Of a DNA stretch of 64,000 bases, positions 35,725 to 45,077 are shown one piece after another; within the stretch, counting starts at the first letter, position 1, and every line of letters starts with the position of its first letter. The notes beneath the pieces were generated by a model, which was not told the DNA's origin, searched no databases, and saw only the letters and a program-made list of their open reading frames with translations. Made by a program: the position numbers and the translations under genes. Source of the DNA: Streptomyces sp. A012304 (GTDB lineage: Bacteria; Actinomycetota; Actinomycetes; Streptomycetales; Streptomycetaceae); NCBI RefSeq assembly GCF_026008495.1, contig NZ_BQUN01000228.1, positions 42,808 to 106,807 on the forward strand, given 5' to 3'.

Positions 35725-35941
35725 GTGGATCCTCCTTGATCGCTCCGTGCAGCACGGAGTTGTGAGCTTGATGGCGTCCGGTCCGGGCGTGGAGGGGAGG
35801 TGTCGACGCACGGACGTTGCGAAATCGGGCCGGTGTGATGGATGTCCGCGCCACGGTAGGGACATCGCCGCCAATGCCTGGGCTGCGGCGGAGCGCGGTC
35901 TGGCGCCCCGCGCTCCGCCGAACCGCCTGGGTCCGGTTCAC

Positions 35942-36817
35942 TCAGACTGCTGCGGTCACCGGGCGCAGTACGTAGTCGTGGGTCACGGTGTGGTAGGGCG
36001 CATCCAGGCCGCGCGCCTTGAAGTCGGCCGGGTCGTCATGGAGCTGTGTGGCGTGCACGCTGGACTCGGGCGTCGTGCGGGGTTCGAGGGTCTTGTAGAC
36101 GATCGGGTCGCTTTCGAAGTAGGACTGCGTGGTCAGCGTGTGGAAGCCGGCGGCGGTGACGATCGTGTGGATGTGCAGCGGGCGGATTTCGACCCGGTCC
36201 AGTTTCTTGATGAGCTTGCCCAAAGGGCCGTTCTCGGCGATGCCCATGACCTCGATGCCGGGCATGACTGTCCGGTACTCGAAGCGACCCTCGTCGTCCG
36301 TGAGCAGCTTTCCGCGCATGTTGAACGGGGGCAGGCTCTCGTCAAGGTCTATGACCAGAGGCCGGATCATCTCCGCGGTCAAGTTCGAGTAGTCGCCCTT
36401 GGCGTTGGTCATCCAGATGTCGAGCTCCGCGCCCGCGATCGGCTCGCCGCTCGTGGAGCGCACCTGTCCCGAGACGAAGAGCACCTCGCCGGGTTCGTCG
36501 GGGCGCATGGGCAGCGCGTACGGGCGTTCCAGGACCGGCGCCCCGGGTACATAGGCCGGCCCCCTGGCGACCCAGGGGCTCGCACCGTCCTTCTCCGGAT
36601 TCGCATACGCGGCGCCCAGGTTGGCCTCCAGTACCGGATGCATGAAGAACTGCCAGATCGTCATGGGCATTTCGCCGGCTTCGGCGAGTTCCAGGGCCCA
36701 TGCGACGGCTCGCTGCAACTCCTGCTCGGTCACTCCGTGCTTGATGATCAGATCCGCGATCGTCGACTGGAGGTCGTCGAAGACGACCTGGAGCCTGGTG
36801 CTTTCCGACGTGCTCAT
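35942..36817 (-). CDS. Intradiol ring-cleavage dioxygenase-like protein with a missing Tyr ligand
   Basis: 291 aa of the catechol 1,2-/hydroxyquinol 1,2-dioxygenase family: helical N-terminal linker domain, then a beta-sandwich. Iron ligands expected from the family are two Tyr and two His. Y143 (DIWMTNAKGDYSN), H215 and H217 (RPLHIHTIV) are in place, but at the second Tyr (PxPYP in classical enzymes) the sequence is MPGIEVMG. The iron site may therefore differ. ATG 36817 is chosen for GGGGAC upstream. Ring cleavage of a hydroxylated aromatic is likely but not certain. Confidence 0.85.
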   Translation of the reverse strand: MSTSESTRLQVVFDDLQSTIADLIIKHGVTEQELQRAVAWALELAEAGEMPMTIWQFFMHPVLEANLGAAYANPEKDGASPWVARGPAYVPGAPVLERPYALPMRPDEPGEVLFVSGQVRSTSGEPIAGAELDIWMTNAKGDYSNLTAEMIRPLVIDLDESLPPFNMRGKLLTDDEGRFEYRTVMPGIEVMGIAENGPLGKLIKKLDRVEIRPLHIHTIVTAAGFHTLTTQSYFESDPIVYKTLEPRTTPESSVHATQLHDDPADFKARGLDAPYHTVTHDYVLRPVTAAV

Positions 36818-37292
36818 CAAAGTCCCCTGCCGGTCGTGGGAGTCGGGCCGCGACGGCCCGGATCTCACAAGTGGATATGGCACTCCAGTTGAGGTTACAT
36901 CAACTGGAATGGCTTATCCAATAAAGCTGGTCCCGTAGCTGCTGGTCGCAGAATGTGACCAACTCGGCGTCGGAGCCGTCTTGGACAACCCCGTTCACGG
37001 CACTGAATCCGCGTCCCCCTACCTTGTTGCGTACGTCCGCGCCCGGGAGGGAAACGTCGCCGGGCCGAAGCAAGGACCGCATGCGGGCGAGGAGGCCGGG
37101 TCGTTCGGCAGGCAGCAGGTTGCCGATGGAAACGCCCAGATTTGACCCTCTTGCGCGACGTCGACAAACTCCTCACCGAGCCCACCGATGGCGGCGCGTC
37201 CCGGCCGGGAAAACCTCCTCCATCCCGCTGATCGACCTCGTCAGACCCATGAGTCCGCAGCCGAGCACGGCGATGGAGGAGATCGTGTGGGA

Positions 37293-37315
37293 ACGATGGG
37301 GATTGCCCCCATCGT
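37293..37315. repeat. Inverted repeat, 9-bp arms
   Basis: ACGATGGGG (37293-37301) and CCCCATCGT (37307-37315) form perfect arms with a 5-base loop. There is no T tract. It could be a terminator stem or operator. Confidence 0.55.
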
Positions 37316-37425
37316 GTGCGGCAGCCGGAACTCCTCGAAGACGACCTGCGCGACACGGCCCGCGCTGGTCGCTGCGATCGCCAACGGCACGCCGAATGAG
37401 GCACTCGTGGATCGCTTCACGGGGT

Positions 37426-37455
37426 GACGTGCCGGTGTCGCGACACCGGCACGTC
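37426..37455. repeat. Perfect 30-bp palindrome
   Basis: Two 15-bp arms, GACGTGCCGGTGTCG and its exact complement, meet with no spacer. It lies in non-coding DNA downstream of the TetR gene at 37662. A stem without a loop is a poor terminator; a recombination, replication or protein-binding site is possible. Confidence 0.9.
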
Positions 37456-37661
37456 CCTCGGGCGGCGCTCGGCGGGCCACGCCGTCCAGGTCGCGCCGCT
37501 CCTGTGCTGGTACACCCATCGGGTGTCGTGCTGCGAGGGGACGCCGACGGGTCGGTTCCACAGGTCTTCGAGCGCTTGCAGGCGGTGTTGGCGAGCGTCA
37601 CGGCACAGGGCAGTCACCTGTGCGCGGCGTCACGCGGTGTGCCGTCGCGGAGAACCGTCTT

Positions 37662-38366
37662 TCACCCAGTGCAGTCGCGATCACCGTCGAGTCGGAGCAT
37701 GGCGCGGTACAACTCGTCCTTGCTCAACGGCGGTTGGGGAAGCGGATGCGCCCGCTCGGCGCGGAATCCGTCGAGCAGCAGGTGCAAGAAGCGGCGCCAA
37801 GTCCCCGGTGCGACGTCCTGAGTGGCTTCGGCGACGCTTCCGTTGGCCCAGATGACGAAGGTGAGGTCTTCGGGTGTGACGTCGGAGCGAAGCGTTCCCT
37901 GCTCCTGTGCGCGCTCCACGATGCGGACGGCGAGTTCATGGATGCGTGACTGCGCCCCCGCCAGACAGGCGGTCTCCGGCAGCCGAATGGCAGCCAGGTC
38001 CTGGAATCCCCTGTCGCCGGCCTGGAGTTCACACATCGTCTCGAGGAAGAGGCGCAGCCCCTCCCACGCGTCGTCCATGGCCTCGGCCTTCTCTGCGGCC
38101 TCCCGCCAGGCCTCGATCTTGTCGGCGAACACCGCCTGCACGAGGTGGAGGCGTGTGGGGAAATGGCGGTACAGCGTGCCGATGGCCAGGCCCGCTCGCT
38201 TGGCCACCTGCTCCAACGAGGCTTCCATGCCCTGCTCGGCCAGACATGCGCGAGCCGCCGAGAGCAGGGCGTCCCGGTTGCGCTGCGCGTCACGCCGCAG
38301 AGGACGGCCCGTCGCGGCTTCGCCGCGTGCTCGATGAGTGGACATACCTGAGAGGGTACCCAACAT
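37662..38366 (-). CDS. TetR-family regulator with autoregulatory operator
   Basis: 234 aa from ATG 38366 (GAGGA 8 bases upstream); ATG 38345 is the alternative. The helix-turn-helix is clear (VAKRAGLAIGTLYRHFPTR). The C-terminal part resembles the TetR protein at 29611-30309, including the order of Trp and the ending that names YRAMLR. A perfect palindrome covers the start codon. It is divergent from the F420-reductase-like gene, which it probably represses. Confidence 0.9.
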   Translation of the reverse strand: MLGTLSGMSTHRARGEAATGRPLRRDAQRNRDALLSAARACLAEQGMEASLEQVAKRAGLAIGTLYRHFPTRLHLVQAVFADKIEAWREAAEKAEAMDDAWEGLRLFLETMCELQAGDRGFQDLAAIRLPETACLAGAQSRIHELAVRIVERAQEQGTLRSDVTPEDLTFVIWANGSVAEATQDVAPGTWRRFLHLLLDGFRAERAHPLPQPPLSKDELYRAMLRLDGDRDCTG

Positions 38367-38408
38367 GAGGCAGTCCTCATGTTTGCTGCTACGATGGGCA
38401 ACATGAGG
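38362..38408. promoter_or_regulatory. TetR operator overlapping the regulator start, plus half-site
   Basis: AACATGAGG (38362-38370) and CCTCATGTT (38375-38383) are perfect 9-bp arms with 4 bases between. A further exact half-site AACATGAGG lies at 38400-38408. Position over the regulator start codon is typical for autorepression. The rest of the divergent gap to 38688 shows no gene. Confidence 0.8.
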
Positions 38409-38688
38409 GACCCCTCGACTTGTATGGTCGGGAGTGCATGTCGCCAGTCGCATACGGAGTCCGGACCAGCGTCCTCCCGCGCAGGTCCTGCCGGCGACGA
38501 CGTCTCGCGACCGGCCCAGACGTGGCCGGGAAAGAGTCGAAGGACCGCCGGCGTTTCTGTGGGCCCAGCGGATGGCGGCCTCCTCGAATCTGCCCCTGCG
38601 TGATCGAGCCTGGCCCACTCGCACCCTTCGAAGCTATGCCCCGGCGACCTACTACCCAGCTCTGTTGACTTACCAGGAGACATGACCC

Positions 38689-39432
38689 ATGAGGAAGACT
38701 CTCGGAATCATCGGCGCCGGCGCGATCGGCGGCATTGTGGCCCGCCACGCCGTCGACGCCGGCCTGAATGTGGTCCTGAGCAACTCACGGGACCCGGAGA
38801 CCCTCAGCGACCTCGTCACCGACCTCGGCTCCCGTGCCCGCGCGGCCACCCCGGCCGAGGCCGCCCGGTCCGGCGACCTGGTCGTGGCCACCATTCCGCT
38901 GGTCGCCTATGACAAGCTGCCTGTCGCCGCGCTGGCGGGCAAGACCGTGATCGACACGATGAACTACTACCCCGAGCGCGACGGCCAGATCAGCGAGCTG
39001 GACTCCGGCGAGTCGACCTCCAGCGCCCTGGTGCAGCGCCACCTGGCCGACTCCCATGTGGTCAAGGCGTTCAACAACATTTCCTTCCGCTGCCTGCTCA
39101 CCCTTGCCCGTCCCTCTGGGGCGCCCGATCGCAGTGCGCTGCCCATCGCCGGTGACGAGCCGAGCGCCAAGGCCGAGGTAACCGAACTGCTGGACACCCT
39201 CGGCTTCGACACGGTGGACATTGGCACTCTGACCGAGAGCTGGCGCAGCGAACCCAACACCCCGGTCTACGTGTACCCGTACTTCCCGGGTCTGCCGCCG
39301 TTCGGAACCGGTCAGGAAGAGGTCATGCGCTGGGTCCGCGAGACTTCCGGAGCCCCGGTGCCCGCACACAAGGTGAAGGAACTGACCGTCAGCGCAGTCC
39401 GGGGCCCGGTAGGCGGCCGTTTCTCCTACTAG
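38689..39432 (+). CDS. NADP/F420-reductase-family oxidoreductase
   Basis: 247 aa with an N-terminal Rossmann fold (LGIIGAGAIGGIVARHAVDAG) of the NADPH-dependent F420 reductase/ProC-like family; SNSRDPETL binds the NADP phosphate, and KAFNNI is typical. It probably moves hydride between NADPH and a flavin or deazaflavin, or reduces a small substrate. AGGAG stands 9 bases before the ATG. It is the first gene of a plus run with a peroxiredoxin and an MDR gene. Confidence 0.88.
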   Translation: MRKTLGIIGAGAIGGIVARHAVDAGLNVVLSNSRDPETLSDLVTDLGSRARAATPAEAARSGDLVVATIPLVAYDKLPVAALAGKTVIDTMNYYPERDGQISELDSGESTSSALVQRHLADSHVVKAFNNISFRCLLTLARPSGAPDRSALPIAGDEPSAKAEVTELLDTLGFDTVDIGTLTESWRSEPNTPVYVYPYFPGLPPFGTGQEEVMRWVRETSGAPVPAHKVKELTVSAVRGPVGGRFSY

Positions 39433-39699
39433 AGGCGGCCCGCTCAGGCCGGACGCGAATGGTCCGTGGCTGGTCCGGAAGCACCGGTAAGGAACGGGAC
39501 AGCCGGCCGCCGTCCGGGAGTCGGACGAGCCAACCACGTTCATGCGCGCCGGCCTCGACCGGGCGACCTGACGTGGCGCCCGGTGGCTTCACGCGCCGTG
39601 GCCAGGACGGTCTCCTCGCGCTGGCCGCAGGGGTGCAGGTCATCCCCCCACAGCCGCAGCACTCTCCTGCCTGCGGCGGAAGAAAAGAGGCAGACGGAC

Positions 39700-40176
39700 A
39701 TGGCAAGAGGCATACAAGTGGGCGACAAGGCGCCCGACTTCACCCTGCCGTCACAATCCGGTGCACCGGTCCGGCTGTACGACCGGCTCGACGACGGGGT
39801 AGTCGTCCTGTACTTCTATCCCAAGGACGAAACCCGCGGCTGCACGGCCGAGGCGTGTGCTTTCCGGGACAGCCACGAGGTCTTCACCGACGCCGGAGCC
39901 GAGGTCATCGGCGTGAGTTCGGACTCGGTGCACGAGCATGCGGCCTTCGCCGCCCGGCACAACCTGCCCTTCACGCTGCTGAGCGACGAGGAGGGGCAGG
40001 TACGCAAGGACTACGGGGTGCCCAGCGTGTTGGGCATCATCCCGGGCCGGGTCACGTACGTCATCGACCGTCAGGGGACGGTCCGGCATGTCTTCAACTC
40101 GCTGACCAACACGGACAAACACGTCAACGATGCGCTCGACGTGGTCCGCAACATCCAGACCGAGGACCCGGTCTGA
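39700..40176 (+). CDS. Thiol peroxidase, Bcp/PrxQ family
   Basis: Reduces hydrogen and organic peroxides using thioredoxin, cytosolic, 158 aa. The active-site region DETRGCTAEACAFRD has the peroxidatic Cys and a second Cys five residues on, as in atypical 2-Cys PrxQ. ATG 39700 follows AAAAGAGG. The start is supported by the usual family opening (VGDKAPDFTLPSQ). The usual TPGCT motif is TRGCT here. It is 267 bp after the F420-reductase-like gene. Confidence 0.92.
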   Translation: MARGIQVGDKAPDFTLPSQSGAPVRLYDRLDDGVVVLYFYPKDETRGCTAEACAFRDSHEVFTDAGAEVIGVSSDSVHEHAAFAARHNLPFTLLSDEEGQVRKDYGVPSVLGIIPGRVTYVIDRQGTVRHVFNSLTNTDKHVNDALDVVRNIQTEDPV

Positions 40177-40428
40177 CGCCGCCGCGATCCACCTCAGGCC
40201 GGGTGGACCGCTGTGCCACAGAGCAGGTTCTGTCCAACCCGTTTCCCCGACGACAACTCCGCCGTGCCGCTCCCCGACTTCGCCAGTGGTGAAGCGGCGA
40301 AGCCCGGTTCGCCTCCCTGTTGACCGCAGGCACCCACCCCCTGGAAGGCCGCAGCCGCAGGAGGCGTCCGCGACGCGCTCCTGGCCAGTGGCCGACCCGC
40401 GTTCGACAATTCAGACAGGAGCATGACC

Positions 40429-41373
40429 ATGCCGAACGGTACGATGAGAGCGGCTCAGATCGACCGCTCCGGTGGGCCGGAAGTGCTGCAGATCCGCGAT
40501 GTCCCTGTGCCGACTCCGGCGCGCGGCCAGGTACTCGTGAAGGTGTACGCGGCCGGCGTCAATCCCATCGACACCCAGCTGCGTCGGCTCCGGCTGGGAT
40601 CCTTCCCCCGCGGGACCGGCGTGGACTACGCGGGAGAGGTGGCCGCGCTCGGCCCGGGCGTCGACGGTCTGGAACCCGGGCAGCGGGTATGGGGCTTCCT
40701 GGGCATCCGCATGCGCAGGACCGGTGCCGTCGCCGAGTACCTCGTCGCGAGACCGGAGCAGATGGCGGCCGCGCCCACCACCATCGACTTCGTCTCGGCG
40801 GCGGCGCTGCCGGCCGTCGGCCTCACCGCTCTGCAGGTCCTGCGGGACGGGCTGCGCTTGCAGAGCGGCCAGCGGCTCCTGGTGGTCGGCGCCAGCGGTG
40901 GAGTCGGCAGCACCACCGTCCAGCTCGGCAAGGCCATGGGCGCGAGCGTCACGGCCGTCGCCAGTGCCCGCAATGCCGACTTCTGCCGTGAGCTCGGAGC
41001 CGACCAGTTCCTCGACTACGACTCGATCAAGCCCGGCGCCCTGACAGGGGAGTTCGACGCGCTCGTGGACTGCCACGGAGGCTCCGCGCGCCAGTACCAC
41101 CGGATGGTGCGCAGAGGAGGCCGCGCCGTCACCATGACCATGAAGGGCCTGCCGTTCGCCCTGCTCTCCGTGCTGCTTCCCGGCCCCCGGATGCGTTTCA
41201 TGTCCGAGAAGATGCGGCGCGACGACATGGAGACCCTGGCCGGGTATGTGGACCGCGGCGAACTGCGCCCGGTGGTCGAGCAGGTCTACCCGCTGAGCGC
41301 CGTCCAGGACGCCCACCGCGCGGTCGAGACCGGCCACGCCCGAGGCAAGCGCGTAGTCGACCCAACTCAGTAA
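40429..41373 (+). CDS. MDR-family NADPH:quinone oxidoreductase
   Basis: 314 aa from ATG 40429, set by AGGAG 7 bases upstream (ATG 40423 is too close). A GroES-like domain with AAGVNPIDTQLRR and a Rossmann domain with VGASGGVGSTTVQLGKAMGA are present; there are no zinc ligands. It probably reduces quinones or enones with NADPH. Third gene of a TetR-linked redox run that parallels the 26-30 kb module. Confidence 0.92.
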   Translation: MPNGTMRAAQIDRSGGPEVLQIRDVPVPTPARGQVLVKVYAAGVNPIDTQLRRLRLGSFPRGTGVDYAGEVAALGPGVDGLEPGQRVWGFLGIRMRRTGAVAEYLVARPEQMAAAPTTIDFVSAAALPAVGLTALQVLRDGLRLQSGQRLLVVGASGGVGSTTVQLGKAMGASVTAVASARNADFCRELGADQFLDYDSIKPGALTGEFDALVDCHGGSARQYHRMVRRGGRAVTMTMKGLPFALLSVLLPGPRMRFMSEKMRRDDMETLAGYVDRGELRPVVEQVYPLSAVQDAHRAVETGHARGKRVVDPTQ

Positions 41374-41414
41374 GTCGGCCCTGCTCACTTCGTCAACGAG
41401 TCGTTCTTTGAGGG

Positions 41415-41570
41415 TGGGGTCCCTGAATCGCCGACGCCGTCGGTCACGGGCACTGTCCCGGCGGCGGTCCGGTACACCGCCGCCACCGAGGGCTCGCGCA
41501 CCCAGATCTCCCCGGCTGTGCCGGCCGGGGCGGGCACTCCGGCCCCGTCCATGACCGTCAACTTGACCTG
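41415..41570 (-). pseudogene. Fragment of an acyl-CoA synthetase / AMP-ligase
   Basis: About 50 codons match the AMP-binding family core: VMDGAGVPAPAGTAGEIWVR, then a GY-like segment and VTDGVGDSGT where DGWxxTGD is expected. Both ends are lost and key residues have changed, so it is a remnant. It lies between the MDR and GH95 genes. Confidence 0.65.
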
Positions 41571-41637
41571 AGCGACCGGGACTGGGGGGAGTCGCGAGCT
41601 CGCCTGACGTTCATCGGCACGGTCAGTCAAGGCGACT

Positions 41638-41793
41638 GACATCCGATGTATTGCGAAGCTCCTCGCTGTCCTCTGCTGCTTTGGGCGCAGTCGACACGCA
41701 GGCGGTTCGTCTCTCATCACGCCAGAGTGGTCTGCGAGTTGCCGGTGGAAGTCACACGAGTTGGTGCTGCAGCCCTCTAGACATCCGATCTAT
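41638..41793. promoter_or_regulatory. Two copies of a GACATCCGATnTAT site upstream of GH95
   Basis: GACATCCGATGTAT (41638-41651) and GACATCCGATCTAT (41780-41793) are 142 bp apart. The core ACATC-C-GATGT of the first is a 5-1-5 palindrome. Such duplicated sites upstream of a sugar enzyme suggest a dedicated regulator, not found in the window. Confidence 0.55.
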
Positions 41794-41882
41794 ACCGCGG
41801 CGAAGATGACGTGCCCCTCGGAGGACTCGAAGAGGTTGCACTCCCCCTTATGTCAGCACACCCATGGCTGGGAGATCTTGCC

Positions 41883-44800
41883 GTGACCGATGCATCCCAC
41901 CCGCAGCGAAGAAGCGTCCTGAAGCTGGGCGGCGCCCTGGCCTTCGCACCCCTGATCACTCAGCTGGCCGGCGGCACCCCTGCGGGGCCGGCCTTCGCCG
42001 CCACTTCCGCCGCGTCGGCGGCCGTCCGGTGGCCGACCCTGTCGCGCAAGGCGCTGAAGTACTCGGTCCCCGCCCTGGACTGGCAGTCGCAGGCGCTGCC
42101 GATCGGCAACGGCCGTCTCGGCGCCATGCTGTTCGCCGACCCCGACCAGGAGCGCATCCAGTTCAACGAGCAGAGTCTGTGGGGCGGGGTCAACAACTAC
42201 GACAACGCGCTCGCGGGCAAGCCCGACAACGCGTTCGACACCAGCATGACCGGCTTCGGCTCGTACCGGAACTTCGGCGACGTCGTCGTCACCTTCGCCG
42301 ACCGTGCGAAGGTCACGGCTCCCGGCGGGCCGTACCGCACGTCCTCGTCCGAGGGCGTGGAGAAGTCGTACGACGGCAACGCGAGCACCAAGTGGTGCAT
42401 CGACGGGCCCGGTTCGAGGGTGCGGTGGCAGGTCGAGCTCCCCGAGCCCGCCGAGGTCCCCTCCTACCGTCTGACGAGTGCGAACGATGTGCCGCAGCGC
42501 GACCCGCAGGAGTGGACGCTGTCCGGTTCCGCCGACGGATCCGCCTGGACCACGCTGGACAGCCGCACTTTGGCGGCGCCCTTCGAGAGCCGTTTCCAGA
42601 CGAAGGAGTTCACCTGCGCCACCAGCGGGTCGTACCGCTTCTACCGGTTCGACTTCATCCCCAAGGCAGGGGTCAGCCACTTTCAGGTGGCCGAGATCGG
42701 TCTGTCCGGCGTCGACCTCGGCGGCGCCGCGCTGTACCTGTCGTCGCCGAGCGGGCACTCCGAGGGATCGGGTGCCGGGGCCGGGGCCATGGACATCTCG
42801 TGTTCGGTGGACCGCGATCCGGCCACCGTCTGGCGGGTCGACGACGCCGCCCCCACGGTCATCTGGCAGACCGACCTGCCCCGCGCGGTCGCCGTCACCT
42901 CGTACACGCTGACGGCGGCCCCGGACCGTCCGCAGGACGACCCCCGGCGCTGGACGCTGGAGGCGTCGCAGGACGGGCGGGCGTGGGTGACCCTCGACAC
43001 GCAGAACCCCGGTGCGCCCTTCGCCGACCGCGGTGAGACCCGGGCGTTCCGGATCACCAACAGCACCGCCTACCGCACCTACCGGCTCACGTTCACCCCC
43101 GGCGGGTCGTCCACCGGCTTCCAGATCGCCGAAGTCGCCCTGGAAGGCAGGGGGTTCGATACACGCACGCAGCGCGCGTTCGTCGACTACCAGCGCGCCC
43201 TGGACTTCGTAGACGGTGTCCATGTCACCCGATTCGGCGCGCCGGGGCGGCGCGTCCTGCGGGAGGCCTTCGCCAGCCGGTCGGCGGACGTCATGGTCTT
43301 CCGGTACAGGTCGGAAAGAGACCGGGGACTTTCCGGGGCGATCTCTCTGACGTCCGCGCAGCAAGGCGCCCCGACGACCGTCGACGCCGCCGCCCGGCGG
43401 ATCGCCTTCGGCGGAGTCATGGGCAACGGTCTCAAGCACGCGTGCACCGTCCAGGTCGTGGACACCGACGGCGACCTGCGCGCCGACGGGTCGATGCTCC
43501 GGTTCAGCGGCTGCACAAGCCTGACCCTGCTGCTCGACGCCCGCACCGACTACAAGCTGGACGCCGCCGCCGGATGGCGCGGAGCTGATCCCGAACCGGT
43601 CATCACCAGGACACTCGACAGAGCATCCGCCCGGTCCTACGGGGAGCTGCGCGAGGAGCACACCGCCGCGACACGTGCTCTCATGAACCGCGTCTTTGTC
43701 GACTGGGGCACCTCCGACGACGCCGTCGTCGCCCTGCCCACCAACGCCCGGCTCGCACGTTACGCGGCGGGCGGCGAGGATCCGACCCTCGAACAGGCAA
43801 TGTTCGACTACGGCCGGTACCTGCTGATCAGTTCCTCGCGCCCGGACGGCCTGCCCGCCAACCTCCAGGGCCTGTGGAACGACAGCAACTCACCGGCGTG
43901 GGCCTCCGATTACCACACCAACATCAACGTCCAGATGAACTACTGGGGGGCCGAGACGACGAACCTGCCGGAGTCCCACGAAGCACTCATCGAGTTCATC
44001 AGGCAGGTGGCGGTGCCCAGCCGCGTGGCGACCCGCAACGCCTTCGGAAAGGACACACGAGGCTGGACCGCCCGCACCAGCCAGAGCATCTTCGGCGGCA
44101 ACGCGTGGGAGTGGAACACCGTCGCGAGCGCCTGGTACGCGCAGCACCTCTACGAACACTGGGCGTTCACCCAGGACATGAAGTACCTCCGTACCGTCGC
44201 CTACCCGATGATCAAGGAGATCTGCGAGTTCTGGGAGGACCACCTCAAGGAGCGCGAGGACGGACTGCTCGTCGCACCGAACGGCTGGTCCCCCGAACAC
44301 GGGCCGCGCGAGGACGGCGTCATGTACGACCAGCAGATCATCTGGGACCTGTTCCAGAACTACCTCGACTGCGAGGCGGCGCTCGAGGCCGACCCCGCCT
44401 ACCGTGCCAAGGTCACGGACATGCAGGCACGCCTCGCGCCGAACAAGATCGGCCGGTGGGGGCAACTGCAGGAGTGGCAGGAGGACATCGACAGCCCCAC
44501 CGACATCCACCGCCACACCTCACACCTCTTCGCGGTCTACCCGGGCCGCCAGATCACCCCGAAGACACCCGACTTCGCGGCCGCCGCCCTCGTCTCGCTC
44601 AAGGCGAGGTGCGGTGAGAAGGACGGCGTCCCGTTCACGGCCGCGACGGTGTCGGGCGACAGCCGCCGCTCATGGACCTGGCCCTGGCGAGCTGCCCTCT
44701 TCGCCCGCCTCGGCGACGGACACCGCGCCCAGATCATGCTGCGCGGACTGCTGACCTACAACACGCTGCCCAACCTGTTCTGCAACCACCCGCCCTTCCA

Positions 44801-45077
44801 GATGGACGGCGACTTCGGCATCACGGGCGCCGTCGCGGAGATGCTCCTGCAGAGCCACGACGACGTCATCCACCTGCTCCCCGCCCTGCCGGACGCCTGG
44901 AAGGCCAAGGGTTCCTTCACCGGACTGCGCGCCCGCGGCGGCTACGAGGTCAGCTGTGAATGGCGGGACGGGAAGGTCACGTCCTACAAGATCGTGGCCG
45001 ACCGGGCACGGAACCAGGGGAACATCACCGTACGGGTGAACGGCGCCGACACGAAGGTGAAGCCGAGCAAGTCCTGA
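41883..45077 (+). CDS. Secreted GH95 alpha-L-fucosidase with two discoidin (F5/8C) domains
   Basis: Inverting alpha-1,2-L-fucosidase (or related galactosidase), 1064 aa from GTG 41883, which follows GGGAG. A Tat signal (QRRSVLKLGGALAFAPL) indicates export. The GH95 N-terminal beta domain (ALPIGNGRLGAMLFAD, FNEQSLWGG) starts near residue 60, is interrupted at about 143 by two related discoidin domains (about 145-275 and 280-425), and resumes at DYQRALDF. The catalytic helical barrel shows NINVQMNYW and FQMDGDFG, which carry the Asn and Asp of the family. The discoidin units probably bind glycans. It may feed released sugar to importers elsewhere. Confidence 0.93.
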   Translation: MTDASHPQRRSVLKLGGALAFAPLITQLAGGTPAGPAFAATSAASAAVRWPTLSRKALKYSVPALDWQSQALPIGNGRLGAMLFADPDQERIQFNEQSLWGGVNNYDNALAGKPDNAFDTSMTGFGSYRNFGDVVVTFADRAKVTAPGGPYRTSSSEGVEKSYDGNASTKWCIDGPGSRVRWQVELPEPAEVPSYRLTSANDVPQRDPQEWTLSGSADGSAWTTLDSRTLAAPFESRFQTKEFTCATSGSYRFYRFDFIPKAGVSHFQVAEIGLSGVDLGGAALYLSSPSGHSEGSGAGAGAMDISCSVDRDPATVWRVDDAAPTVIWQTDLPRAVAVTSYTLTAAPDRPQDDPRRWTLEASQDGRAWVTLDTQNPGAPFADRGETRAFRITNSTAYRTYRLTFTPGGSSTGFQIAEVALEGRGFDTRTQRAFVDYQRALDFVDGVHVTRFGAPGRRVLREAFASRSADVMVFRYRSERDRGLSGAISLTSAQQGAPTTVDAAARRIAFGGVMGNGLKHACTVQVVDTDGDLRADGSMLRFSGCTSLTLLLDARTDYKLDAAAGWRGADPEPVITRTLDRASARSYGELREEHTAATRALMNRVFVDWGTSDDAVVALPTNARLARYAAGGEDPTLEQAMFDYGRYLLISSSRPDGLPANLQGLWNDSNSPAWASDYHTNINVQMNYWGAETTNLPESHEALIEFIRQVAVPSRVATRNAFGKDTRGWTARTSQSIFGGNAWEWNTVASAWYAQHLYEHWAFTQDMKYLRTVAYPMIKEICEFWEDHLKEREDGLLVAPNGWSPEHGPREDGVMYDQQIIWDLFQNYLDCEAALEADPAYRAKVTDMQARLAPNKIGRWGQLQEWQEDIDSPTDIHRHTSHLFAVYPGRQITPKTPDFAAAALVSLKARCGEKDGVPFTAATVSGDSRRSWTWPWRAALFARLGDGHRAQIMLRGLLTYNTLPNLFCNHPPFQMDGDFGITGAVAEMLLQSHDDVIHLLPALPDAWKAKGSFTGLRARGGYEVSCEWRDGKVTSYKIVADRARNQGNITVRVNGADTKVKPSKS

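Larger units (their letters stand above)
36818..37661. other. 844-bp stretch of decayed sequence with palindromes
   Basis: No intact gene. A minus-strand stretch about 36900-37149 (ending GGRGFSAVNGVVQDGSD...) has coding character for about 80 codons without a proper start, and looks like the tail of a lost gene I do not recognise. Two strong palindromes lie further right (37293-37315, 37426-37455). The part near 36818 carries the dioxygenase promoter. Confidence 0.5.

Noticed and set aside
37173..37601. A minus frame containing IAVLGCGLMG, like an NAD-binding motif
   Set aside because: The residues before and after do not fit a Rossmann fold, the motif is at the wrong end of the frame, and codon use is poor. 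Likely chance.
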